A stretch of DNA of 37,566 nucleotides from Apostichopus californicus (lineage: Eukaryota > Echinodermata > Holothuroidea > Aspidochirotida > Stichopodidae). The notes beneath the pieces were generated by a model that did no database searches, was not told the origin of the DNA, and saw only the letters and a program-made list of their open reading frames with translations. Location: positions 1 to 37,566 of the forward strand of contig JAIPMN010009706.1 of NCBI GenBank assembly GCA_020650975.1, given 5' to 3'. Both the position numbers and the translations under genes were made by a program. Shown here piece after piece: positions 34,901 to 37,531 of the stretch; the stretch's first letter is position 1; each line of letters begins with the position of its first letter.

Positions 34901-35590
34901 TGATCAGGAATCCTGATCACATGAAGTTCATTAAAAACATTAAAGTAAACTTCCAGACAGAAAGCAGTCTTTTAGCTCAAAATCCATATTTTGCATTTAG
35001 TCACCAATTTGGCAATTTTACTCAAACATGATACAAATAATATTACTTCAAATAAGGTTAAAAGGTACTTATATGCCATTCTCAACTCATTCACCAAATG
35101 AATGTTAAGCTAGGAGTAATTAATTAATCTAATCAATTCTACAAATTTTGTCCTCGGAGACATTAACAAATTAGTTTTCACAAATATAGTCACAGTTTTA
35201 ACCTTTACTCCAATTGGTATTTGATATAAATCTTTCACTATTGCAAGCTATTTCTTCCATGTCATGTTATTATCCAACAGTATCAAATAAATTCATAAAT
35301 ACATGAATGTTAAAAGAGCTGCTTTAATATACAGCATCCATAGGATACTATGAAAACTAAACTACTTTACAACCTTACCAAGTGTTGTGAGGATTCTTTG
35401 CCAAGGCCTGTAGGAGATCGACAGCTTGGGGTACACCACTATCAGTCTCATTTTGTGCATGCAATGAGATTAAGCAGGCCCTGGCCAGTTCCCACTGGCC
35501 GAGCTTAAGGTTATTGCAGAAGGCTACGAACAGCTGTTTCAGAGATACGGAAGCCTCTTGTCCAAACGGATGATGGGATGGCAGATCCAT
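360..35590 (-). CDS. ZFYVE26: ZFYVE26 (spastizin/FYVE-CENT) orthologue, 35 coding exons, 3' end outside window
   Basis: This spliced gene encodes a very large helical protein with a FYVE zinc finger. The family binds PI3P on endosomes, partners with spatacsin (SPG11) and the AP-5 adaptor, acts in autophagic lysosome reformation, and has been tied to cytokinesis; human loss causes SPG15. I joined 35 exons by GT-AG sites. All phases agree and they sum to 8400 nt (2800 codons) without a stop. Orthology rests on the N-terminus (HHPFGQEAS, then [12 protein letters not shown]), YSHLKSHP...EQLLMNMK before the linker, the FYVE finger ([20 protein letters not shown]), and [14 protein letters not shown] after it. 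The start is the first ATG, with A at -3 and G at +4. FYVE begins near residue 2430, about 600 residues later than I recall for human, so this orthologue is expanded. The final few hundred codons and the stop lie left of position 1. Confidence 0.95.
423..1535 (-). other. Intron E34-E35 with a diverged AT-rich repeat pair
   Basis: This intron carries two related segments, about 940-1000 and 1245-1290, each containing CAGTATAAAT followed by a TTTATAAA-type run after an ATTTATT lead. They look like old dispersed-repeat copies. A poly-A-rich patch lies at 1045-1078. I see no coding exon. Confidence 0.4.
1536..1628 (-). CDS. ZFYVE26: ZFYVE26 coding exon E34
   Basis: A 93-nt, 31-codon exon encoding [20 protein letters not shown] then [11 protein letters not shown], corresponding to human LNQLNHGSRLVQDVVEYLEST. 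Acceptor TTTCTTTAAG, donor AAG|GTAAAC, phase 0 on both sides. Confidence 0.85.
1976..2018. repeat. 15-bp perfect inverted repeat
   Basis: GGATCTTCTTAAAAG (1976-1990) is the exact reverse complement of CTTTTAAGAAGATCC (2004-2018), with a 13-nt loop. The arm resembles the AGGATCTTCTTCAG part of a motif seen again at 13183-13305 and 27975-28035. Confidence 0.75.
2452..2617 (-). CDS. ZFYVE26: ZFYVE26 coding exon E33
   Basis: A 166-nt exon encoding [20 protein letters not shown] then [14 protein letters not shown]...[10 protein letters not shown], matching human EVSTKTGLDTTGAWHAWG...AREKFSRCLK, a TPR-like helical pair. Acceptor TTTTCAG, donor AAG|GTATCA, phase 0. Confidence 0.95.
2895..3071 (-). 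CDS. ZFYVE26: ZFYVE26 coding exon E32
   Basis: A 177-nt exon encoding [19 protein letters not shown] then [20 protein letters not shown], aligned with human IMKQLLFSAKMM...CDSYISKVDVLNILVAA. Acceptor AAATACAG, donor CAG|GTAATA, phase 2 at the end. Confidence 0.95.
3072..3668 (-). other. Intron E31-E32 with a retroposon-like fragment
   Basis: The intron is AT-rich. Around 3105-3185 an ATAATAATAA run is followed by TACATTTATACCGCGCCCCT, which resembles the end of a common invertebrate retroposon family. The rest shows no feature. Confidence 0.35.
3669..3829 (-). CDS. ZFYVE26: ZFYVE26 coding exon E31
   Basis: A 161-nt exon encoding [20 protein letters not shown] then GGHLLQF...[13 protein letters not shown], matching human APSASLCIAILNLHRDSIACGHQLI...LTNPEVDAGLL. 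The acceptor's pyrimidine tract is a (CT)n microsatellite. Donor AAG|GTGGGC, phase 2. Confidence 0.95.
3833..3848. repeat. (GA)8 microsatellite forming a splice polypyrimidine tract
   Basis: Eight GA units on the plus strand read as (TC)8 on the transcribed strand, directly before CCAG of the E31 acceptor. Confidence 0.85.
4305..4683. repeat. 19-bp minisatellite, about 20 copies
   Basis: The unit is GTGTGATGATACTACTAAA with variants at the last few positions. The period is 19 bp across most of the array, with one 17-bp and one 20-bp unit. It lies within the E30-E31 intron. Confidence 0.9.
4841..5554. repeat. 42-bp minisatellite, 17 copies in exact register
   Basis: Each unit begins GGATCATGAATATGTGACCA and ends GTTATGTTCACTATA. 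Starts at 4841, 4883 and finally 5513 fit a strict 42-bp period (714 bp = 17 x 42), so no indels accumulated. The first and last units are the most diverged. Confidence 0.95.
5659..5911 (-). CDS. ZFYVE26: ZFYVE26 coding exon E30
   Basis: A 253-nt exon. It begins with a Ser/Thr/Pro-rich post-FYVE linker ([20 protein letters not shown]), then [20 protein letters not shown] and YDK, matching human VEWILDLKEEENELVRSEFYYEQ. Acceptor TTCTTTAG, donor AAG|GTACGA, phase 0. Confidence 0.94.
6154..6293 (-). CDS. ZFYVE26: ZFYVE26 coding exon E29 (FYVE, C-terminal half)
   Basis: A 140-nt exon encoding [20 protein letters not shown], then [20 protein letters not shown]. It carries the basic R(R/K)HHCR motif, three CxxC pairs and the RVC motif, so all eight zinc ligands and the three PI3P signatures are present across E28-E29. 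Acceptor CTGCAG, donor AAG|GTAACC, phase 2. Confidence 0.97.
6294..7252 (-). other. Intron splitting the FYVE finger
   Basis: This 959-bp intron falls exactly between FSM and LNRRHHC in the FYVE domain. Apart from a short 11-bp tandem repeat (6925-6975) I see no feature. A 100-codon open stretch on the plus strand shows no protein signature. Confidence 0.7.
6925..6975. repeat. 11-bp tandem repeat, about 4-5 copies
   Basis: The unit GAGAGGGGTGT repeats four times with small changes. It is short and low in complexity. Confidence 0.8.
7253..7416 (-). CDS. ZFYVE26: ZFYVE26 coding exon E28 (FYVE, N-terminal half)
   Basis: A 164-nt exon. After a Thr/Pro-rich lead ([11 protein letters not shown]) comes [20 protein letters not shown], the first half of the FYVE finger. 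It has the WxxD PI3P-binding motif (WVPD) and the first CxxC zinc pair. Acceptor CCTCACCTCAG, donor ATG|GTATGT, phase 0. Confidence 0.96.
7417..8278 (-). other. Intron E27-E28
   Basis: AT-rich sequence between the linker exon and the first FYVE exon. I see no exon, array or recognisable element. Confidence 0.6.
8279..8443 (-). CDS. ZFYVE26: ZFYVE26 coding exon E27 (Ser/Thr/Pro linker)
   Basis: A 165-nt exon encoding a low-complexity linker ([14 protein letters not shown], then [19 protein letters not shown]) between the helical region and FYVE. It is probably disordered and rich in potential phosphosites. Another frame is open but stops before the donor, while this one joins in phase on both sides (1 and 1). 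Confidence 0.82.
8735..9410. repeat. CA-rich decayed satellite with a 55-bp higher-order unit
   Basis: ACACTTTGATCACACAACAC starts at 8761, 8816 and 8871, giving three near-identical 55-bp units. They are followed by about 500 bp of diverged ACACAACACTAGCACA-type sequence. The G-poor plus strand leaves spurious open frames on both strands. Confidence 0.85.
9641..9690 (+). repeat. tRNA-like (SINE-type) remnant
   Basis: GGGATAGCTCAGATGGTAG resembles a tRNA D-arm/A-box. It is followed at once by GGTTGAAATCCC, a B-box/T-arm-like block. The anticodon arm is missing, so it cannot be a working tRNA. It may be a tRNA-derived SINE head with an internal deletion. Confidence 0.45.
9700..11013 (-). other. 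Remainder of the E26-E27 intron
   Basis: AT-rich intronic sequence. I see no exon, RNA gene or clear repeat between the tRNA-like remnant and exon E26. Confidence 0.55.
11014..11170 (-). CDS. ZFYVE26: ZFYVE26 coding exon E26
   Basis: A 157-nt exon beginning [20 protein letters not shown] and containing [14 protein letters not shown], matching human VDWATVAVQTLQQLL...LLSRYAEKALDF. Acceptor CTCTCTAG, donor ATGG|GTATGT, phase 1. Confidence 0.94.
11695..11785 (+). mobile_element. SINE/LINE-type 3' tail fragment
   Basis: TGTAAAGCGCATTGAGACTG, then CGCTATATAAAGTATTATAA and repeated ATT units, is the familiar 3' end of non-LTR retroposons in many aquatic animals. The upstream body is not recognisable, so this is a 5'-truncated insertion. 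It sits in the E25-E26 intron, antisense to the gene. Confidence 0.6.
12265..12360 (-). CDS. ZFYVE26: ZFYVE26 coding exon E25
   Basis: A 96-nt, 32-codon exon encoding [20 protein letters not shown] then FEQLLMNMK. It is nearly identical in pattern to human LLTLPEQHRASYSHLSSNP...LEQLLMNMK, the strongest match outside FYVE. Acceptor TTTTGCAG, donor AAG|GTTTGT, phase 0. Confidence 0.96.
12480..12968. mobile_element. Candidate non-autonomous element with inverted ends
   Basis: GACACTTCAAATTTCGGACACC then TAAG near 12490-12515 matches, in inverted orientation, CTTAGGGGTGTCCGAACTTC then GCAGTGTTCC near 12925-12955 (about 30 imperfect bp). The interior has no coding potential I can support. This looks like a MITE or a dispersed inverted-end repeat, about 0.5 kb long. 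Confidence 0.45.
13183..13305. repeat. Fold-back repeat with TCCTAGCAGGA arms
   Basis: GAACTGATGTTTCGATTCTA then GCAGGG (left arm) pairs imperfectly with TCCTGCTAGGATCGAAACATC then AGGCTC (right arm, 13260-13292); GTTAG and CTAAC flank them. The arms enclose a small internal palindrome (CCTGCTAGG). It sits 40 bp from the E24 donor. Confidence 0.65.
13347..13526 (-). CDS. ZFYVE26: ZFYVE26 coding exon E24
   Basis: A 180-nt, 60-codon exon containing [20 protein letters not shown] then [11 protein letters not shown], aligned with human HFLANYLTTHF...REIQALYVGSK. Acceptor GCAACAG, donor AAG|GTTGGT, phase 0 on both sides. A fold-back repeat lies just beyond its donor. Confidence 0.92.
13863..13928 (-). 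CDS. ZFYVE26: ZFYVE26 coding exon E23
   Basis: A 66-nt, 22-codon microexon-like exon encoding [20 protein letters not shown], matching human LHQKHLLHLLERRDHD. Acceptor TTTACAG, donor GAT|GTAAGT, phase 0 on both sides. Confidence 0.92.
14061..14570. repeat. 32-bp minisatellite, about 15 copies
   Basis: The unit begins GTGTAACCTAGGTCTGGTTC and continues AAGACAGGCCGA. Starts at 14075, 14107 and 14139 give a 32-bp period. The last two units are degenerate and one copy has a small insertion near 14341. It lies in the E22-E23 intron. Confidence 0.93.
15187..15411 (-). CDS. ZFYVE26: ZFYVE26 coding exon E22
   Basis: A 225-nt, 75-codon exon containing [10 protein letters not shown] then [20 protein letters not shown], which aligns with human CDWQTLRS...MNMILEAQEYELCEEWG. 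Acceptor TTCCATAG, donor AAG|GTCAGT, phase 0 on both sides. Confidence 0.95.
15412..16164 (-). other. Intron E21-E22
   Basis: An ordinary AT-rich intron of about 750 bp with no repeat or exon that I can recognise. Confidence 0.6.
16165..17159 (-). CDS. ZFYVE26: ZFYVE26 coding exon E21
   Basis: A 995-nt exon (residues 1767-2098). [16 protein letters not shown] resembles human [33 protein letters not shown] corresponds to LDVLSEAFEESLVARDWSRA, and [10 protein letters not shown] at the end matches LAELQVYQK. These are solenoid-type helices. Acceptor TTTTCTTTAG, donor AAG|GTATGT, phase 0. Confidence 0.96.
17308..17533 (-). CDS. ZFYVE26: ZFYVE26 coding exon E20
   Basis: A 226-nt exon (residues 1692-1766) opening [19 protein letters not shown], then helical sequence and an acidic end ([12 protein letters not shown]). 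I see no clear human counterpart, so it belongs to the expanded middle region. Acceptor TTTGCACAG, donor ACAG|GTAAAG, phase 1. Confidence 0.87.
18286..18456. repeat. Long near-perfect hairpin (fold-back)
   Basis: GTGCAATAGTGCAAATATTT then CATGAGTTGAAAG...CATTCAAC (about 18319-18370) is followed, after a loop near 18371-18383, by its near-exact reverse complement to about 18435. Outer sequences AATAATGAATGGTTA and AACCATTCATTATTTG extend the pairing. Arms total over 70 bp. Confidence 0.88.
18461..18686. mobile_element. 226-bp element with TTATACAACACCT inverted ends
   Basis: TTATACAACACCT at the left end is matched by AGGTGTTGTATAA at the right end (13-bp terminal inverted repeats). The interior is non-coding and contains several TTGCATGCAA/TGCACG-type blocks. 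It ends about 8 bp from the E19 donor and probably forms one compound insertion with the adjacent hairpin. Confidence 0.65.
18695..18779 (-). CDS. ZFYVE26: ZFYVE26 coding exon E19 (acceptor choice between two AGs)
   Basis: The exon encodes [20 protein letters not shown] and onward, an acidic coiled-coil-like helix. Two acceptors are possible: TTTAG (exon from 18787) or GCTGAG (exon from 18779). With E18 ending in phase 2, the first gives AGA-TGC-TGA, an immediate stop. The second keeps frame, so I use 18779. Donor GAG|GTAAAC, phase 0. Confidence 0.75.
18862..18956 (-). CDS. ZFYVE26: ZFYVE26 coding exon E18
   Basis: A 95-nt exon encoding [20 protein letters not shown], resembling the helix that closes DUF547 domains. 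Acceptor GATGATGCAG after a T9 tract, donor CGAG|GTATTG, phase 2. Confidence 0.78.
19471..19571 (-). CDS. ZFYVE26: ZFYVE26 coding exon E17 (DUF547-like)
   Basis: A 101-nt exon encoding [17 protein letters not shown] then [32 protein letters not shown] has the spacing of the DUF547 RIHFALNCGxxSCPPL element, with both cysteines replaced by Ser. Acceptor TTTTAG, donor ACT|GTGAGT, phase 0. Confidence 0.87.
20129..20214 (-). CDS. ZFYVE26: ZFYVE26 coding exon E16 (DUF547-like)
   Basis: An 86-nt exon encoding [16 protein letters not shown] then [12 protein letters not shown]. The ExxxLR element matches the DUF547 IEHxILR segment that follows YxIGG. Acceptor CTCTACAG, donor GTGG|GTAAGT, phase 1. Confidence 0.87.
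20521..20877. repeat. Tandem duplication (177 + 180 bp) including part of exon E15
   Basis: The unit AGATATTCAACCTCTCTCC... occurs at 20521-20697 and 20698-20877 with few differences. The second unit contains the 3' part of true exon E15 and its donor; the first carries the copied exon fragment. Confidence 0.92.
20597..20697 (-). pseudogene. Duplicated fragment of ZFYVE26 exon E15
   Basis: This 101-nt copy of the 3' two-thirds of E15 keeps an open frame (the TAT/TAC difference is synonymous) and has donor CAG|GTGATT. It lacks E15's acceptor; the junction reads ATATCTGAG with a purine-rich lead. Its length is not a multiple of three, so inclusion would shift the frame. It is most likely silent. 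Confidence 0.85.
20777..20943 (-). CDS. ZFYVE26: ZFYVE26 coding exon E15 (DUF547-like)
   Basis: A 167-nt exon beginning [18 protein letters not shown] and ending [19 protein letters not shown]. The YxIG element fits DUF547. Acceptor TTTTTCAG, donor CAG|GTGAGT, phase 2. Its 3' two-thirds and donor are duplicated immediately downstream (20597-20697). Confidence 0.87.
21207..21442 (-). CDS. ZFYVE26: ZFYVE26 coding exon E14 (start of DUF547-like module)
   Basis: A 236-nt exon (residues 1435-1513) with helical sequence and [16 protein letters not shown] at about 1486-1501. This has the same spacing as the DUF547 hallmark AFWxNLYNALVLHA. Two AGs lie 5 nt apart at the acceptor (AATAG|GTCAG); phase 1 from E13 requires the first. 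Donor AAG|GTATGT, phase 0. Confidence 0.88.
21717..21976 (-). CDS. ZFYVE26: ZFYVE26 coding exon E13
   Basis: A 260-nt exon (residues 1349-1434). [20 protein letters not shown] matches human RLAALLAQENLSLSVPQVIV. A Pro-rich stretch follows, then [16 protein letters not shown]. Acceptor TTTACAG, donor AAAG|GTAAAA, phase 1. Human similarity fades after this exon. Confidence 0.92.
22486..22505. repeat. Short G-rich run
   Basis: GGAAGGAAGGGGGGGGGACTGG contains nine consecutive G residues. It is a low-complexity tract in the E12-E13 intron. Confidence 0.7.
22536..22656 (-). CDS. ZFYVE26: ZFYVE26 coding exon E12
   Basis: A 121-nt exon encoding [20 protein letters not shown] then ENNIPPVR, a close match to the human GNPFVLLQQSSSQLV...FERQVPPER. 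Acceptor TTTCACAG, donor CAG|GTATTA, phase 2 at the end. Confidence 0.94.
23014..24004 (-). CDS. ZFYVE26: ZFYVE26 coding exon E11
   Basis: A 991-nt exon (residues 978-1308). It contains a conserved hydrophobic Ala/Gly-rich segment, [19 protein letters not shown] (residues about 1034-1052), then [20 protein letters not shown], which matches human FDLACSQCQLWKTCKQLLE. The end, [19 protein letters not shown], matches LGTFFSYCSTLAAVLLQSL. Acceptor GACTCTCAG, donor CCAG|GTAAGG, phase 1. Confidence 0.96.
24005..24553 (-). other. Intron E10-E11
   Basis: An AT-rich intron of about 550 bp in which I see no repeat or additional exon. Confidence 0.6.
24554..24735 (-). CDS. ZFYVE26: ZFYVE26 coding exon E10
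   Basis: A 182-nt exon encoding a very basic segment ([13 protein letters not shown]; human also has an Arg-rich run here), followed by [16 protein letters not shown], which matches the human ASCILRGNFAEAHQV helix. The basic run could act as a nuclear-localisation or phosphoinositide-contact signal (inference). Donor CAG|GTAAGA, phase 0. Confidence 0.92.
24736..25371 (-). other. Intron E9-E10
   Basis: An AT-rich intron of about 640 bp without recognisable features. Confidence 0.6.
25372..25449 (-). CDS. ZFYVE26: ZFYVE26 coding exon E9
   Basis: A 78-nt exon encoding a Ser/Gly-rich linker ([20 protein letters not shown]). It corresponds to the serine-rich stretch before the second helical region in the family. 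Acceptor TCCTGTAG, donor ACTG|GTAAGT. Phase 1 on both sides. Confidence 0.85.
25799..25972. repeat. (ATT)n microsatellite, about 170 bp
   Basis: A nearly pure trinucleotide array. Its left part has an AATATT-containing variant unit (ATTAATATT) repeated about eight times; the right part is uninterrupted TTA/ATT for about 70 bp. It lies in the E8-E9 intron. Confidence 0.97.
26619..27803 (-). CDS. ZFYVE26: ZFYVE26 coding exon E8 (large, with RVxF motif and basic tail)
   Basis: This is the longest exon (1185 nt, residues about 496-890). It opens with [15 protein letters not shown], a PP1-docking-like motif. Helices follow ([31 protein letters not shown] aligns with the human LELLENIFSLLL). A long acidic and Ser/Thr-rich, probably disordered stretch comes next, then [15 protein letters not shown], matching SEAQWRHKVV. 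The end is strongly basic ([18 protein letters not shown]). Acceptor TTTTCAG, donor CTG|GTGAGG, phase 1. Confidence 0.95.
27975..28035. repeat. Dispersed motif copy (TCGATCCTAGCAGGATCTTC)
   Basis: TTTCGATCCTAGCAGGATCT then TCTTCAGAGGTTGGC is nearly the same block as in the 13183-13305 fold-back. It contains the palindrome GATCCTAGCAGGATC with one central mismatch. It is likely a piece of a widespread repeat family in the E7-E8 intron. Confidence 0.6.
28208..28377 (-). CDS. ZFYVE26: ZFYVE26 coding exon E7
   Basis: A 170-nt exon (residues about 439-496) encoding [20 protein letters not shown] then [15 protein letters not shown], matching SVLYTLHHLTNL...EDVLKLLQK. Acceptor TTTGCAG. The donor ATCA|GTAAAT is weak at -1, but its phase 1 fits E8 exactly. 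Confidence 0.9.
29545..30365. repeat. 82-bp satellite, about 10 copies
   Basis: The unit starts GAAATTTCACAGACCAATGA and includes TTAGTATGTGAATGTAACG and GCATTGACATCTTCCAATT. The 82-bp period is clear from starts near 29629, 29711 and 29793. The first copy is shorter. It fills 40% of the E6-E7 intron. Confidence 0.95.
30382..30470 (-). CDS. ZFYVE26: ZFYVE26 coding exon E6
   Basis: An 89-nt exon encoding [20 protein letters not shown], which aligns with the human helix ending in EWCI. Acceptor TATCAACAG, donor GAG|GTAATT, phase 2 at the end. A large 82-bp satellite ends only about 20 bp beyond its donor. Confidence 0.9.
31056..31223 (-). CDS. ZFYVE26: ZFYVE26 coding exon E5
   Basis: A 168-nt exon encoding residues 354-409. 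[16 protein letters not shown] aligns with the human FRPLSCLLVLLGW segment, one of the best conserved N-terminal stretches. Acceptor CTCGCAG, donor CAG|GTATAA, phase 0 on both sides. Confidence 0.93.
31224..32088 (-). other. Intron E4-E5
   Basis: An AT-rich intron with short A-runs near 31300 and 31590, a C-rich patch near 31556-31580 and a decayed CAGCTTGGTA/TGAGAG repeat near 31765-31915. I see no exon. Confidence 0.45.
32089..32760 (-). CDS. ZFYVE26: ZFYVE26 coding exon E4
   Basis: A 672-nt, 224-codon exon (residues 130-353), rich in Leu/Ala amphipathic helices of the N-terminal helical repeat region. It opens [10 protein letters not shown] and ends near [15 protein letters not shown], matching the AEAWKVAYFY region in human. 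The acceptor follows a T9 tract (TTTCAAACAG); donor GTT|GTAAGT, phase 0. Confidence 0.95.
32955..33018. repeat. Short tandem repeat of TAATGTCCACAATG
   Basis: Four to five imperfect copies of a 14-15 bp unit (GTAATGTCCACAATG, one as GTAATGTCCTAATT). Confidence 0.85.
33516..33605 (-). CDS. ZFYVE26: ZFYVE26 coding exon E3
   Basis: A 90-nt, 30-codon symmetric exon encoding [19 protein letters not shown], which matches the RRKLEFLLL segment of the family's N-terminal helices. Acceptor CTTCTTCCCAG, donor CAG|GTAAAT, phase 0 on both sides. Confidence 0.9.
33606..34299 (-). other. Intron E2-E3
   Basis: An AT-rich intron of about 690 bp with no recognisable features. Confidence 0.6.
34300..34384 (-). 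CDS. ZFYVE26: ZFYVE26 coding exon E2
   Basis: This 85-nt exon encodes FGSDSLPSP then [12 protein letters not shown], aligning to the AWVW-LLVLEKW helix of the human protein. The acceptor is TTTCAAG and the donor GAG|GTAAAT. It enters in phase 2 from E1 and leaves in phase 0. Confidence 0.88.
34385..35378 (-). other. Intron E1-E2
   Basis: About 1 kb of AT-rich intron. The only structure noticed is TGATCAGGAATCCTGATCA at 34901-34919, a palindrome with 9-bp arms around one base. Confidence 0.6.
35379..35590 (-). CDS. ZFYVE26: ZFYVE26 coding exon E1 (start codon)
   Basis: This exon encodes residues 1-71, beginning [14 protein letters not shown]. It matches the family N-terminus (HPFG followed by a WELA helix). 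The ATG at 35590 is the first in the exon and has A at -3 and G at +4. The exon extends upstream as 5'UTR to about 35651. Donor TTG|GTAAGG, phase 2. Confidence 0.93.
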
Positions 35591-35651
35591 ATTGTGTGTT
35601 CTCACAGAGACTTTGTTTAATATCTATGTTACCACTTTACTGCTGGTAGCC

Positions 35652-37357
35652 CTGTAGAAACACAAGAACAATGCATATTAACAAAAAATGAAATAGATGT
35701 ACAATTATGCATGAGGAACAGAGTAGGCATACTGTAAATGCAAAAGGCAGGTAATATAAAGACGTAATGAAAATATACTGCAAAGGCCTGAGTAGTGGGT
35801 GAATGAAAGTAATCTAGATAATATACAATGAACTAATAATACAGTACCACTGCAGCACACATGCGAAATAACATAATGTAAAATATTACACGTTTTGTTG
35901 ATATCTTTTTGATAGATTGCTGATGTGATCATTATACACAATGCACCCCATATTAATGGTTTCTAGAAGCTGAAGCTTAAAGGGAATGCATATCAATTGT
36001 TACTTGTTGGCACTGAGAGTTGCTAGTAATTATGACCTTCATGTTAATAATACATTCTTTTTGAGAAGAGAAAGCTTGCTGATGACACAAAACTGACATT
36101 CCTTCAAAAAACTTGGGTTGCTGAAAGCTTTGGAAAGCTGTGTCATCAAAATCTCAAAATGTTCACTGTGAGTAGCACTATGGACTAGGAATACTAGAGG
36201 TTATTTTCAAAATTTGAAAATCTTCCAATAGGTTTCATGTTCTGAAGAACTACAAAGTTTTGAGATGTTTTCAAGGAAATGGATAGTTGGACACTTGTGT
36301 TTTTAGTTTTTACTTTAGTTAATCCAAAGGTTACCTAAGCCAACAGAACTGTGTTCAAAACCCTATCTGTGATGAGTGAACACCAGCTCATTGTGGTCAA
36401 ACCTCTTTTCCATAAGTTTGCAGAGGTTTAAAAGGCAGGCATGTAATTTTTGCACCCATTCCTGCTCTCGGGCCATTTTACTTCACCATCTGACGGACCA
36501 GAGTGTAAAGTACCTGACCACTCTCTCAAAAAGTCTGGTAGGTTACTTGGCACCTCGGTTATCATCACTGCTGTGCAGCTATTGTGTATGAAGTTGTTTT
36601 AGAGCCCCATTTCCTAATTGTCAAACTAGAAATTTACACCAAATCCACAGAAGATGCCATTAACAACACTGAGCAATGCAGCAAGTGTTTATGTATCTAG
36701 ATCAAGAGAATCAAGTTCTTGGCAATGGTGCAAAAGCAGGAACCAGGTCATGGGGCAGACATCATGCTACATCAAATAGGCCTGAAAAAACATGATAAGA
36801 TTGTGCTCGGCTGTCCTTCATGTATACATGCATATTGCTGAGAAGAGGCCAGATCATAATCCAGGGTAGGCTGTATTCAATTACTTACTAGAGGTGCTTT
36901 ACACTGCACACGCACCTTCAGGAAATCATAATTGATAATGTGCACTCACTTCACTGAGAAGTTTTTTCCTCAAATGTTTCTAATTAAAGTGCTCATACAA
37001 AAATCAACTGCCATGTACTTCTTGTTTCTTCCTTCCACTGTGATTGTTTTAGTGCCCTGGACTTTAACAATGTACAGTTATAGGAATGCAATAAAGCTAT
37101 ATAGACCTAGGGCCAGCTACAATTATCATGCTTGTTCGCTGCCCTCATTCAGGCTAGGCTTTCGCATCTTAATTGGATGGATTGGTCAAGTGCCCAACAA
37201 GTACAACCTTACCCCGAGTTAACCCTTTAGCCCTAATCTGCAACACAAACTCCTCTAAATTATGAACGGGAGTGGATTTGTGCTATCCTTTTCACATAAG
37301 TTCACTAGACTAGGCCTTGGTTGAATTTTCTAAAATGTAAAGGTTGTTTACACTTAC
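35652..37357 (-). other. Inferred 5'UTR intron, 1.7 kb
   Basis: This runs from the strong donor at 37357 to the acceptor TTTCTACAG ending at 35652. It is AT-rich. I see no coding exon on either strand and no clear repeat array. The short open frames inside lack splice context and recognisable protein features. Confidence 0.4.
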
Positions 37358-37480
37358 CACACATACAATTGTCAGGAATGTTGCAGAGGTCTGACACATT
37401 CTGTTGATGTTATAAAATAGGCCGTGGCTATTCTTACGACTAGTCGTAACCATTATCTATAAACTATTCTTACAACATCG
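37358..37480 (-). other. ZFYVE26: Candidate non-coding first exon (5'UTR) of ZFYVE26
   Basis: Reading the minus strand, GTG|GTAAGTG at 37358/37357 is a near-perfect donor with no coding exon attached. A good acceptor (TTTCTACAG) lies at 35652, upstream of the start codon. I infer a leader exon whose 5' limit is unknown; 37480 is only an outer guess. A TATTTTATAA stretch around 37411-37420 could be a TATA-like box, in which case the exon would be much shorter. Confidence 0.4.
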
Positions 37481-37520
37481 GCGAATTCATGCGCAGTAAA
37501 GTAAATAAAGCAACTGTGCG
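37400..37520 (-). promoter_or_regulatory. Putative ZFYVE26 promoter region
   Basis: The segment lies just upstream of the proposed leader exon. It contains a CTGCGCATG sequence (minus strand, near 37489-37497) resembling an NRF1 half-site, a TATTTTATAA box-like sequence, and a perfect 16-bp palindrome at 37434-37449. No CpG island is obvious. The assignment comes from position and motifs only. Confidence 0.25.
37434..37449. repeat. Perfect 16-bp palindrome
   Basis: TTACGACTAGTCGTAA is its own reverse complement. The sequence CTATTCTTAC leads into it and recurs about 35 bp further right, so this may be a small inverted-repeat element remnant or a dimeric protein-binding site. Confidence 0.7.
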
Positions 37521-37531
37521 TGAAGTAGGGG

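Noticed and set aside
35660..37350. A second, divergent gene on the plus strand upstream of ZFYVE26
   Set aside because: Open stretches are under 100 codons, lack protein features and have no convincing exon chain.
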